A stretch of DNA of 19,544 nt, taken from positions 25,833 to 45,376 of the forward strand of contig DAJQ01000032.1 in the NCBI GenBank assembly GCA_002496395.1, in the 5' to 3' direction. The DNA is from Methanocorpusculaceae archaeon UBA456 (GTDB lineage Archaea > Halobacteriota > Methanomicrobia > Methanomicrobiales > Methanocorpusculaceae). A model generated the notes under the pieces. The model was not told the origin of the DNA, did no database searches, and saw only the letters and a list, made by a program, of their open reading frames with translations. Positions 6,309-14,398 of this stretch are shown here, in pieces (position 1 is the stretch's first letter; each line of letters opens with the position of its first letter). The translations under genes were made by a program, and so were the position numbers.

Positions 6309-8540
6309 TTATACAGCAGTCTTCTCTTCTGCCTTCTCCTCTACACCGTTTCCGATCAAAGAGAGGATTGCGGGCATCACGATGATAGCACCCATCAGCG
6401 CAAAGCCGACTGCAATGACGGTGAGGATACCAAAGTTGTTGATGATCCCAAAGCTGGAGGTGATCAGTGCAGAGAAACCAAAGACGGTTGTCAGGCCTGA
6501 TATGGTGATGGCGGTTCCGATCTTCTGGACACTCTCGCGGATTGCATCCATCTTCAGCAAACCCCTCTCCCGCTCCTCATAGTACCGCTCTGCGATCAGG
6601 ATCGTATACTCTGATGCAATACCGATCGTCATCGATCCAAGGGTTGCGGTCATGGGTGAATAGTCGATCCCAAGCTCGTACATGATCAGGCTGTTCCACC
6701 CGACGATCAGGATGATCGGCACAAGGGGCGTTGCCGCCTTCAGGCTCTTCCTGTAGACGAGGAAGAGGAAGGCGAAGATCATCACGAATCCAAGCACCGT
6801 CATTGAGGTCTTCGTCTTCCGGATCTGGGTGATCAGATCTGTGAACATCTCCCCCATCCCGGTGAGCGATGCGGTGATCCCGGGCGGCGGCTGGTGCCAG
6901 ATCAGTTCCTGCTGGAGCTGGTCGACGAAGGACATCATAATTGTTGCATCCATATCGATGGTGGATATCTCGATAAGTGCCATCGAATGGCCGCTTAAGT
7001 AATGGTCATGGAGCTCGGGTGGTATTGTTTCCAGAACCATCGCCAGTTCTGCATCGGTCTCTGGGAGGGTGCCTCCATTGTACTGGATCACAAGATCGGC
7101 GATGCTTCGTGTGCCGGTGATCTTATCATTATTCTCTTCCTGGTACTGCTGGAAACTATGCATCCAGGTGATCGAGTCCAGAGCCGATACCCGGTCGCCC
7201 CTCACAAAGATCGGGGTGGCAGATGATGGCCCCATAGCACGGGTTACTTTATCGATCTGCACCTTGGCGGGCATATCGGGAGGGACAAAGGAACTTTCAT
7301 CGGTGTTGACGATGATCTGATCGTCCACCGAGAACCCTCCTACTGCGAGGAGTATGCATATACCCAGGATGATCAGAGGGAAACGGGATATGCCGCCAGC
7401 CATCTTTCCGATGCCAAGATTGTACCGGTCCCCAAGTGCGAGCCCATTCTTCTCGGGGATCGGTTTTGGTGTGTACTTCAGCAGGGTAGCAAAGACCGGA
7501 ACAATGAAGAGTGCAGCAAGGTAACAGCAGACAACACCGATCACGCAGACCTCTCCAAAACTCCTGATCATCGGGAGCGGGGATGTCCACATCGCAATGA
7601 ATCCCATTGAGGTGGCGAGCATCGCATAGAGGATCGATGGTCCGGATTTGGTCATCGTCTCTTTGATGGCCTCTGTCAACGTCCTGCTCCGCACCTCTTC
7701 ATCAAGACGGGAATGGAACTGAATCGCATAATCGATCCCAATCCCGATCAGGACAGGAAACGCGGCGATAGTGACCATATTGATCTTGATTCCTGCCAGC
7801 CCCATGAACCCGAATGTGAAGATGAGGCCGCTTGCCACGATTGCAACAGAGAGCAGGCGGTATCTGACGGCACTGAAGAGGATGCCGACTGCAAGTACCA
7901 TCAGGAGCATCGCAATGCCGATGAGGCTCCCCATTGAGGTGCCCATCTCATCCATCATCTGTTTGGCAAATGCCGGGTTGCCGGTGAGCGAGACTACTGT
8001 TCCCGGTGGGGGATCAGAGATCCGGATGACTGTATCGAGTGAATCAACTATCTCAAACTGGGTGTCCAGGGAGAGTCCGGTGTCAAGGGTCACCTGGATG
8101 ATCGTCATCGAGGAGGCCGGGACAAGCCGATCATAGAGTGCTGGGTCTATCTGTTCTTTTGCCGCTTCTACTTCGGCAATTGAGGTGGGTGTCTCTCCAC
8201 CGTTAGCGTTCGTGAGGTAATCTGTTATCCCGATGACATCGGTAACATGCCGTTCCCGTACAAGATCTTTCTTGAGATCCGCCATATAGTCAAGAATAAT
8301 CGGGTTTGTTACATCCTCGGTTTCGACGAGGATCATGATGGCGTCTGAAGAGAAGGTATCCTGGTACTTATCGAGAAGAATATACCGGGGGGTATCGGGA
8401 TCGATATAGGTCTCTGCACCGGTCTCCATTTCGGTGAGCGTCATCCCGTAGAGCCCGATGAAGAGAAGGAGGATGATCGTTACAGCTACCAGTGCCGGGG
8501 AACGGCTTACAATCTCCGATAGCTTTTCAAATACTCGCAT
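6309..8540 (-). CDS. RND superfamily exporter (MMPL/HAE3-like)
   Basis: A 743-residue membrane protein with the internal duplication of RND permeases. Each half starts with one membrane helix (TM1 at about 17-33), then an extracytoplasmic loop domain of ~170 residues, then a bundle of about five helices (~205-350 and ~580-735). Conserved intramembrane segments are GIGIDYAIQF (near 265-275) and TIGIASEYTILIAERYYEE (near 637-655). At this length it matches the archaeal 'predicted exporters of the RND superfamily', thought to move hydrophobic or lipid-like substrates using ion gradients. A strong ribosome binding site, AAGGAGGAA, lies 9 nt before the ATG. The COG1361-type exported protein is encoded 26 nt upstream, and the two probably work together. 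The substrate is unknown. Confidence 0.9.
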   Translation of the reverse strand: MRVFEKLSEIVSRSPALVAVTIILLLFIGLYGMTLTEMETGAETYIDPDTPRYILLDKYQDTFSSDAIMILVETEDVTNPIILDYMADLKKDLVRERHVTDVIGITDYLTNANGGETPTSIAEVEAAKEQIDPALYDRLVPASSMTIIQVTLDTGLSLDTQFEIVDSLDTVIRISDPPPGTVVSLTGNPAFAKQMMDEMGTSMGSLIGIAMLLMVLAVGILFSAVRYRLLSVAIVASGLIFTFGFMGLAGIKINMVTIAAFPVLIGIGIDYAIQFHSRLDEEVRSRTLTEAIKETMTKSGPSILYAMLATSMGFIAMWTSPLPMIRSFGEVCVIGVVCCYLAALFIVPVFATLLKYTPKPIPEKNGLALGDRYNLGIGKMAGGISRFPLIILGICILLAVGGFSVDDQIIVNTDESSFVPPDMPAKVQIDKVTRAMGPSSATPIFVRGDRVSALDSITWMHSFQQYQEENNDKITGTRSIADLVIQYNGGTLPETDAELAMVLETIPPELHDHYLSGHSMALIEISTIDMDATIMMSFVDQLQQELIWHQPPPGITASLTGMGEMFTDLITQIRKTKTSMTVLGFVMIFAFLFLVYRKSLKAATPLVPIILIVGWNSLIMYELGIDYSPMTATLGSMTIGIASEYTILIAERYYEERERGLLKMDAIRESVQKIGTAITISGLTTVFGFSALITSSFGIINNFGILTVIAVGFALMGAIIVMPAILSLIGNGVEEKAEEKTAV

Positions 8541-8549
8541 CTGCGTGTT

Positions 8550-8554
8550 CCTCC
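8550..8554 (-). promoter_or_regulatory. Strong Shine-Dalgarno of the RND exporter gene
   Basis: On the minus strand GGAGG, within AAGGAGGAA, lies 9 nt upstream of the exporter ATG at 8540. It is the clearest ribosome binding site in the window. It fixes this start and fits an internal gene of an operon, in contrast with the leaderless first genes elsewhere in the window. Confidence 0.75.
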
Positions 8555-8566
8555 TTCAGGTTCTGC

Positions 8567-9868
8567 TTACTGCTGCTTCTGCTTTCGATAGAACCAGTAT
8601 CCGGCACCGATCACAACAATCAGGATGGCGCCGATCAGAATCGGGGGAATTGTCGCCTCACGCGGAACAACCTCCACCTCGACCTTCATCGTCTTTGAGA
8701 TCTGGGTGTTGTCGAGTGCATCGCGGTACCGGATCTCGGAGTCAAGCCCATAAATCTTCTCGGTTGCACCTGAATCGACATTCAGGATGTATCGGGCCAC
8801 CTTCGTCTCTCCGGGAGCCATGTCGCCGAGGTATGCGGTATCGTCATTTGAGGTGAAGGGATCGACTGCCGATATCCGTGCTGTTGCACGATAAACCGGT
8901 GCTTCACCAATATTTTTGTATTCGACGTCAATGACGGTCTTCTGGCCTGGGCTGACAACTGCCCGGGGAGAGATTGCAGTAAATTCGATCTTGTCGCCAG
9001 TAATGACTCCGAATGTCCGTGGATCTGAGGTTTTTATCTGGCCGTTTCTGTCCTTGTATTCGGCATAAACCGAGAGTGGATATTCACGTGGTTCGGCATT
9101 TGTTGACACGGCAACCTTGAATGTCCTGGTTACCGTCGATCCGGCGGGGAAGTCACCGATAAACGCACTGCCATCAGTCGGGATAAGTGGGCTCGATCCG
9201 CTCCGGTCGATCTTGAGGGTTGCGGATCGGGCATCTTCGGATCCGACGTTTTTCACGGTCAGCGTGACATATCCTTCGGTTCCGACATTGATTGCATCGG
9301 TCTGGATGTCGGTGACAAGCAGCCTGACATCTGGTTTTACAACAACCTGAAGATCTTCGTGAACCACTTTTGTATCGTAATAATACCTGATGAAGTCATC
9401 AGCATGCTGTTCAGCACTTGAAAGGTAGGTGTATTCGATACTGACTGGTATGGTATAGGTTCCGCCTTTGGCATCTTCATCAAACTGTATGGTAAAGGAT
9501 GCGGTAGCACTATCACCTCCGAGGATATCACCGATCATCTGTGGATCGGTCTTGGTGGTGAGTGGGGCATCTCCCGAGGCAAGGCTTACGAGTGCCATCT
9601 TTGCGGTATCCGGTCGATCATCTCGCGAAACGATATCGCTCCGGATGATCTTTACGGTGTTGAGGCCTGTATTTTCAACCCTGATTGTGACGGTTGCTTC
9701 TTCACCCGGAGAGAACTCGTTTGTCCCGGTGATCGCAACCCTGAGATCGGGGGATCCGTAGAGATACTTCTCACCGGCTATTGCCGGTGTGATGATGGCT
9801 GCCAGTATCAGAGAGAGAATAAGAATCCCCCTGAGGCAGTTTCTATGAATGTGATGGTTCTGGTTCAT
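8567..9868 (-). CDS. COG1361-type exported protein with CARDB/NEW3-like repeats and C-terminal anchor
   Basis: A 433-residue surface protein. A signal peptide (RGILILSLILAAIITPAIAG, around residues 12-31) is followed by at least three beta-sandwich repeats of the CARDB/NEW3 kind. These begin near PDLRVAITGTNEFSPGEE, PDVRLLVTDIQTDAINVG and IEFTAISPRAVVSPGQ, and each contains a VENTG-, VKNVG- or YKNIG-like turn. The protein ends in a membrane helix (IPPILIGAILIVVIGAGYWF) and a basic tail RKQKQQ, so it is anchored with its repeats outside the cell. I chose the ATG at 9868 over TTG/GTG codons at 9880 and 9877 because GGTG stands 6 nt before it. The RND exporter gene follows 26 nt later. Such pairs recur in methanogens; the protein may present or accept the exporter's substrate (inference). 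Confidence 0.83.
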   Translation of the reverse strand: MNQNHHIHRNCLRGILILSLILAAIITPAIAGEKYLYGSPDLRVAITGTNEFSPGEEATVTIRVENTGLNTVKIIRSDIVSRDDRPDTAKMALVSLASGDAPLTTKTDPQMIGDILGGDSATASFTIQFDEDAKGGTYTIPVSIEYTYLSSAEQHADDFIRYYYDTKVVHEDLQVVVKPDVRLLVTDIQTDAINVGTEGYVTLTVKNVGSEDARSATLKIDRSGSSPLIPTDGSAFIGDFPAGSTVTRTFKVAVSTNAEPREYPLSVYAEYKDRNGQIKTSDPRTFGVITGDKIEFTAISPRAVVSPGQKTVIDVEYKNIGEAPVYRATARISAVDPFTSNDDTAYLGDMAPGETKVARYILNVDSGATEKIYGLDSEIRYRDALDNTQISKTMKVEVEVVPREATIPPILIGAILIVVIGAGYWFYRKQKQQ

Positions 9869-9918
9869 TGATTGCACCAATATCTATTATCTTTGAATAG
9901 TACTGGTTGCGTCTTATT

Positions 9919-9929
9919 GTATTTAAACA
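9919..9929 (-). promoter_or_regulatory. TATA box of the COG1361-RND operon
   Basis: Read on the minus strand, TGTTTAAATAC is a good archaeal TATA box about 56 nt upstream of the ATG at 9868. A start site about 26 nt downstream of it would leave a leader of roughly 30 nt, in keeping with the GGTG ribosome binding site. Confidence 0.6.
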
Positions 9930-9943
9930 CTCTCTTCATATGT

Positions 9944-9953
9944 CACAATTGTG
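9944..9953. promoter_or_regulatory. Palindromic candidate operator CACAATTGTG
   Basis: A perfect 10-bp palindrome lies in the AT-rich divergent region, upstream of the minus-strand TATA box and about 50 bp upstream of the plus-strand one. Its position suits a regulator that controls both directions, and the divergent gene does encode an HTH protein. Binding is purely inferred. Confidence 0.3.
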
Positions 9954-10000
9954 GAGGTATTATTCCATTATTTTCTTTTCAAGTGATACCTATTGTAAAT

Positions 10001-10012
10001 ATATTTAAATAT
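10001..10012 (+). promoter_or_regulatory. TATA box of the HTH-PAS regulator gene (leaderless spacing)
   Basis: ATATTTAAATAT is a perfect palindrome and a strong TATA box. Its centre is about 28 nt before the ATG at 10035, so transcription would start within a few bases of the start codon. No ribosome binding site is visible between them, which supports a leaderless mRNA. Confidence 0.65.
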
Positions 10013-10034
10013 TAAGTGCTAATAGAGATACTCA

Positions 10035-11810
10035 ATGGAACCTCTCCGGGATGAATATATCGAAATCCGTGAACTTCTCAGGAAACATCCGAATGGTATG
10101 AGCGTTACCGAGATAGCGCAGGCACTTGGGAAAAATAAGCACTCGACCGGACGGTATCTCGATGGCATGTATGCGGCAGGGCTTGTCGAGATGAGGATGT
10201 TTGGGAAAGCCAAGATCTATTCGCCAGCATATCGCGTACCTCTCGCATCACTCATATCAAAAATGAATGAACGGATCATGATTCTGGATTCTGATTTCCG
10301 TCTTCTCGTGATCAACGATGCGTGCCTTGAACTCATGGGGAAACAAAGCGGCGATCTGATAGGCCAGGATCTCAGGTATGTGGAGGTTGCCGATCCCGGT
10401 GTGTTCGATCTTCTGTCAGTACTTGAGGGAAAAATTGGCGATTCCGAGCAGGTGCTTGAATATCCCCTTCATCTGGATGGAGGGGAGGTTATCCATCTCC
10501 ATATTCATATCATCCCATCAGTTGATGAGGCGCATCAGGCGGTGTATGTCATTGTCATGGTGGATATTACAGAAGAAGTTCGTATGATCGATGAGCTCAG
10601 GGAGCGGGAACACCAGTATCGTGAGCTTGTGGAGATGGCCGATGCAATCATCCTCAAACTTGATAAAAATGGCAATATACTCTTCTTTAATGAGTTTGCC
10701 GAGACATTCTTCGGATATCGGAAAGAAGAGGTGCTTGGCAGAAATGTGATCGGGACGATCGTTCCCCCCGAAGAACTCTCCGGCCGTGATCTGAAAGATC
10801 TGATTGCGCAGGTCTGCACCGATACTGATTCGTACAGGCGGAATGAAAACGCCAATATCACGAAAGATGGCCGCCTCGTCTGGGTTCGATGGTCGAACCG
10901 GGCGATCAGAAGTGATGAGGGTGAAGTAATCGGTGTTCTGTCGGTCGGCAATGACATCTCCGATCGAAAAGAGATGGAGCTTGCCCTCCTCTCGCAAAAG
11001 GACCGGCTTGAACGAAGTTTCCAGGAGATCGAGTGCATCCAGCGGTTTTCAGGGACAATCAACTCCGAGATGTCACTCCCTGCACTTCTCCATGAACTTG
11101 TCAGGGTGGTTGGGAAATGCTGGTCGAAACGGGGTCCCACCGGGGTTCGGATTACCCACGGGGATGATCTCTATGAGAGCGGAATTCCAGAAGGACTTCC
11201 CTTTGTCTTCTCAAAGCCAATCCATGCAAACGGAGAAGAGGTCGGATCATTTGAGGTTGGTTTTGGCGGGAGGGACGAGGAGCCCGGGTATTATGAGGGC
11301 AAAGAGCAGCTCCTCTCCATGTTCGCCGAAAAGATCGGGTTTGCTATCGAATGGATGGAGGCGGGATTGAAGGTTCTGAAAGAGAGGGATCTCTCTGATA
11401 CGATCCTTGCCACCGTGGATGCTGCCATATTTGTTCTCGATCCAAAAGGCCGGATCCTCCGGTTCAACCGGAGATCGGAAGAGCTGATCGGGTACCGTGA
11501 AGAGGAAGTTCTCGGGAAGTATATCTGGGAGATGTTCACCTCTCCGGATATGATCAAGGGTGTCCGTGTCCATATCCAAACACTGGTTGAGACAAGGCGT
11601 GTTTCACGTATACGGGGCAAATTGACATGCAGGGATCAGACTCCCATAATAATTGACTGGTCGAATTCGGTTATCTGCGATGATGATGGAGCAGTTACCC
11701 ATATCATCAGCACCGGGCTTGATGTCACGCGCCAGGTGGAGAGTGAAGAGGAGCTCAGGCGATGCAAGTCGGTGCTTGACCGGCTCCTTGCAGATGAGCA
11801 GGGTTCTTAA
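10035..11810 (+). CDS. One-component sensor-regulator: winged HTH - PAS - PAS - GAF-like - PAS
   Basis: A 591-residue protein. Residues ~5-70 form a winged helix-turn-helix (SVTEIAQALGKNKHSTGRYLDGMYAAGLVE, then a wing). PAS 1 covers about 75-185 (ERIMILDSDFRLLVINDACLELMG). PAS 2 covers about 195-315 (ADAIILKLDKNGNILFFNEFAETFFGY) and ends with a PAC segment, VLSVGNDISDRKE. A GAF-like region covers about 330-440. PAS 3 covers about 450-570 (VDAAIFVLDPKGRILRFNRRSEELIGY), again with its PAC segment, VTHIISTGLDVTRQ. There is no kinase, receiver, cyclase or membrane segment, so it most likely couples cytoplasmic sensing directly to DNA binding. It diverges from the COG1361-RND operon across 166 bp, the usual arrangement for a local regulator. 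The ligands, possibly heme, flavin or small molecules, cannot be inferred. Confidence 0.87.
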   Translation: MEPLRDEYIEIRELLRKHPNGMSVTEIAQALGKNKHSTGRYLDGMYAAGLVEMRMFGKAKIYSPAYRVPLASLISKMNERIMILDSDFRLLVINDACLELMGKQSGDLIGQDLRYVEVADPGVFDLLSVLEGKIGDSEQVLEYPLHLDGGEVIHLHIHIIPSVDEAHQAVYVIVMVDITEEVRMIDELREREHQYRELVEMADAIILKLDKNGNILFFNEFAETFFGYRKEEVLGRNVIGTIVPPEELSGRDLKDLIAQVCTDTDSYRRNENANITKDGRLVWVRWSNRAIRSDEGEVIGVLSVGNDISDRKEMELALLSQKDRLERSFQEIECIQRFSGTINSEMSLPALLHELVRVVGKCWSKRGPTGVRITHGDDLYESGIPEGLPFVFSKPIHANGEEVGSFEVGFGGRDEEPGYYEGKEQLLSMFAEKIGFAIEWMEAGLKVLKERDLSDTILATVDAAIFVLDPKGRILRFNRRSEELIGYREEEVLGKYIWEMFTSPDMIKGVRVHIQTLVETRRVSRIRGKLTCRDQTPIIIDWSNSVICDDDGAVTHIISTGLDVTRQVESEEELRRCKSVLDRLLADEQGS

Positions 11811-11856
11811 TCCTCTTCTCTTATCTGGCAGGTTTTGTTTTACATAGAGGTGAACG

Positions 11857-11864
11857 GTTATATT
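11857..11864 (+). promoter_or_regulatory. TATA box of the META lipoprotein gene (leaderless spacing)
   Basis: GTTATATT is centred about 27 nt before the ATG at 11887. The spacer is C/T-rich with no purine-rich ribosome binding site, so the transcript probably starts at or next to the AUG. Confidence 0.5.
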
Positions 11865-11886
11865 CTCCCCCTCCAATCTCTCCTGC

Positions 11887-12309
11887 ATGAGATCAGGTTT
11901 CTTCATAGTCGCCATTCTCCTCGCAGCCGTTCTTGTCACCGCTGGCTGCTCCATGGTGACAGGCGGATTGTCGGGGACATCATGGACACTTGTTGCCTAT
12001 GAGGGCAATGACGGTGAGATGGTGCGGGCAGATACGTATGCCACCCTCCATTTCTCAGAAGATGGCAAAGCCAGTGGAACTGCCGGATGCAACAGCTATT
12101 CTGCTGAGTATCGTGCCAGTGAAACAGAGATTGCCTTCAGATCGCCTCTCTCTACCCTGATGTACTGCCCTGATGAGGGTGTTATGGAACAGGAGGGTCG
12201 TTTTCTCTTCCTGCTTGAACAGGTTCGCTCGTACCAGATTGATGGCGATATCCTGATGATGTACGGGGCAGGTGGCCGGGAGATCCTGGTTGCCGGAAAG
12301 ATGCGGTGA
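11887..12309 (+). CDS. META-domain lipoprotein (HslJ-like)
   Basis: A 140-residue exported protein. Its N-terminal hydrophobic segment ends in the lipobox VTAGC, which makes Cys21 the likely lipidated residue. The mature part is one META domain: LSGTSWTLVAYEGNDGE near 28-44, then GTAGCNSYSAEY near 64-75, then LSTLMYCPDEGVMEQEGRFLFLL at 88-110. The second and third blocks contain Cys68 and Cys94, which could form a disulfide. In bacteria HslJ is linked to heat and novobiocin resistance, but the molecular role of META domains is unresolved. It stands between the PAS regulator and the Cache lipoprotein on the same strand. It has a TATA box of its own, and a T6 tract after the stop (12328-12333) may end its transcript. 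Confidence 0.88.
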   Translation: MRSGFFIVAILLAAVLVTAGCSMVTGGLSGTSWTLVAYEGNDGEMVRADTYATLHFSEDGKASGTAGCNSYSAEYRASETEIAFRSPLSTLMYCPDEGVMEQEGRFLFLLEQVRSYQIDGDILMMYGAGGREILVAGKMR

Positions 12310-12360
12310 TTCATCAGAAAAGAAACCTTTTTTCCCTTCTCCGATGAACTATCATCTGTT

Positions 12361-13983
12361 ATGCAAAAGGGTTTTTATATTGTTGGACTTTGTCTTCTTC
12401 TTCTGATCTCTGTAACGGGCTGCCTTTCTGATTCTGAACCGGAATTGGTGTCTGATAACTCCCCAAAAGAGATGGTGGCGTTTGTACAGACCGCATTTGA
12501 GTATGCTGACATGCATGGGAAAGAGGCCGCACTCCTCGCCTTCAATGATCCGGGTGGACCATTTGTGAAAGGAGATCTCTATATCTTTGCCTATGAAGAG
12601 GATGGCACCACACTTTCCCTTCCCTTTGAACCAGACCAGATAGGAACCAGCCGCTCTGATCTCCAGGATGCAGAGGGCCGCTATTTCATCAGGGAAATTA
12701 TAGAAACCGGTCTTGTAGGTGGTGGTTTTGTCAGCTATCTCTACGCAAACCCAACACATGGCTTTGCCGTGGAACCCAAGATCAGCTATGTGATGAAAGG
12801 CGGTGATGGATGGGTGCTTGGATCAGGTCTCTATTCCGCAGATGATACGATGATGCCGGATCCGGAAGTGACAGCGTCCCTTGCCGATTTCGTTGGCGAT
12901 GCCGCACTCTATGCAGAGCGTGTCGGGAAAGAGGAGGCGCTTGCCACCTTCAATGATCTCAAAGGCCCCTATGTCCGGGGTGATCTCTACATCTATGCCC
13001 TTGATATGGATGGAATTGCGCTTGCCCTCCCCTACCAGCCCGAGCTTCTCGGGACAAGCATGCTCGATCTCACCGATCACCATGGGTTGAATGTAACGCG
13101 TATCGAGATCGCCCTCTCCCGGCTTGGCGGCGGTTTCATCTATTACCATTATCCAAACCCCGGGAGAGGGATGCAACTTGAACCAAAAGTGAGCTATGTC
13201 AGGATGGTGGATGATACCTACTGGATTGGAGCTGGCATCTACTATATGGGTGAAGGGACGTTTTCAGATGAGATCGTGATGCAGGCTCTCCTCTCCCGGT
13301 ATCATGAAGAGACAGAAGCAAAGCTGAATTACCTCGATAACGAGGTGCTGCTTGCAGGAGCCCATGCAAGCGCTGTCGGGCTTGATGACTCCTCCACCCA
13401 TGAGGTGCTCGCGTATGTCGCCGGCACCTCGGAAGCGGTTTATGATGTTGTCTCGTTAGATTCCGAAGGCCGGATCATTGATGTCTATCCCGAAGCATAT
13501 GCATCGGCTATCGGGGCGGATATCTCAGCCCAGCCACATATCCGTGTTATACTGGATGAGAAGAAGCCGGTACTCTCACATCTGCTCCATACCGTTGAGG
13601 GGCAGGATGGAGTCTCAATCGCCTATCCGGTTGTAACTGCTGATGGCAGAATTGCAGGTGGTATTTCCGCGATCATTCTTCCGTCAGTTCTTCTCGGCGG
13701 GGCAGCAGAGAAGGCGGAAATCGGATCGCCACACTCGGCACGGGCGATTCAGGTGGATGGCACAGTCCTCTATGCAGAAGATCCAAAGGAGATTGGGGCG
13801 ATGATCTTCCCGGATCCGGGATATGAAATCTTCCCGGATGTGGGGCATTTCAGATCCCGTATACTGACGGAACCAAAAGGAGCAGCAATCATCGGGCTCT
13901 CGGGTGTGAAGAAACATGTCGTCTGGGATACCGTCTCCCTCCATGGAACCGATTGGAGACTGCTTGTTGTCAAGGAGTTTTAG
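12361..13983 (+). CDS. Lipoprotein with three Cache-type extracellular sensor modules
   Basis: A 540-residue exported protein. The signal sequence ends at the lipobox SVTGC, so Cys21 is probably lipidated. Residues ~36-165 and ~177-297 are two homologous single-Cache-like domains. Shared blocks are GKE-AL--FND--GP-V-GDLYI-A, LP--P---GTS--DL, and GGGF--Y---NP--G---EPK-SYV. Residues ~305-540 form a third, different module resembling a double Cache domain (YDVVSLDSEGRIIDVYPEAY... then IAYPVVTADGRIAGGIS). Cache domains bind small extracellular ligands for receptors, but this protein has no membrane-crossing helix after the lipobox and no kinase, HAMP or MCP part. It must either signal through a partner or act as a binding protein. 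It starts 51 nt after the META gene. Confidence 0.8.
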   Translation: MQKGFYIVGLCLLLLISVTGCLSDSEPELVSDNSPKEMVAFVQTAFEYADMHGKEAALLAFNDPGGPFVKGDLYIFAYEEDGTTLSLPFEPDQIGTSRSDLQDAEGRYFIREIIETGLVGGGFVSYLYANPTHGFAVEPKISYVMKGGDGWVLGSGLYSADDTMMPDPEVTASLADFVGDAALYAERVGKEEALATFNDLKGPYVRGDLYIYALDMDGIALALPYQPELLGTSMLDLTDHHGLNVTRIEIALSRLGGGFIYYHYPNPGRGMQLEPKVSYVRMVDDTYWIGAGIYYMGEGTFSDEIVMQALLSRYHEETEAKLNYLDNEVLLAGAHASAVGLDDSSTHEVLAYVAGTSEAVYDVVSLDSEGRIIDVYPEAYASAIGADISAQPHIRVILDEKKPVLSHLLHTVEGQDGVSIAYPVVTADGRIAGGISAIILPSVLLGGAAEKAEIGSPHSARAIQVDGTVLYAEDPKEIGAMIFPDPGYEIFPDVGHFRSRILTEPKGAAIIGLSGVKKHVVWDTVSLHGTDWRLLVVKEF

Positions 13984-14017
13984 GTTGAAATAAGGAGTGA
14001 GAGAGGGGTAAAGAAGA

Positions 14018-14356
14018 TCAGAGCAGTTTTGTTTCAGTGGTGGGGCGTGGGATCTTCACAACAAGCACCCTGAAGATCTCCCTGCTCTCATTCATCCATC
14101 GGTGTGGGATCATTGCCGGGCTTTCAACCAGCATATCCTTCAGAACCTCTTTCCTCTCCTCTCCGATCTCGACAACACCGGTTCCTTCAAGCACATAGAA
14201 GAAGACATCCACCGGAGTGGCATGCTTCTTCAGTGCCTCACCCGGTTCGAGCGTGATGACCACGGCTATTGCATGTTCGCTATCGTATATCTTTCGTGCA
14301 TCGACATGATGCGGGTTTGGTGCGGAGTGCGCATCGGCAACAGAAACGATCTTCAT
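14018..14356 (-). CDS. Small single-domain cupin (cupin_2)
   Basis: A 112-residue cupin barrel. Motif 1 is PGEALKKHATPVDVFFYVLEGTG (residues 38-60), with His45 and Glu57, and lacks the usual second histidine, with a Thr and an Asp (Asp50) nearby. Motif 2 has PHRW with His85. The incomplete ligand set suggests altered metal binding or a sensory/binding role rather than a typical oxygenase. The protein is cytoplasmic. It is convergent with the Cache gene (34 bp between stops) and the DUF2115-like gene lies upstream on the same strand. A TATA box about 28 nt before the ATG and the absence of a ribosome binding site point to a leaderless message. The substrate is unknown. Confidence 0.85.
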   Translation of the reverse strand: MKIVSVADAHSAPNPHHVDARKIYDSEHAIAVVITLEPGEALKKHATPVDVFFYVLEGTGVVEIGEERKEVLKDMLVESPAMIPHRWMNESREIFRVLVVKIPRPTTETKLL

Positions 14357-14380
14357 GTGCTAGAGCTTGTTGGGCGCCGA

Positions 14381-14388
14381 TAATTAAC
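14381..14388 (-). promoter_or_regulatory. TATA box of the cupin gene (leaderless spacing)
   Basis: On the minus strand GTTAATTA is centred about 28 nt before the ATG at 14356. The predicted start site falls at about 14357-14360, next to the only CTAG in the window (14360-14363). Confidence 0.5.
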
Positions 14389-14398
14389 CTTCGTATGG

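Noticed and set aside
10535..11140. A 201-codon open frame antisense to the PAS regulator gene
   Set aside because: It is a shadow of a strongly supported multi-PAS coding region; its product is Ser/Arg-rich with no domain and no ribosome binding site.
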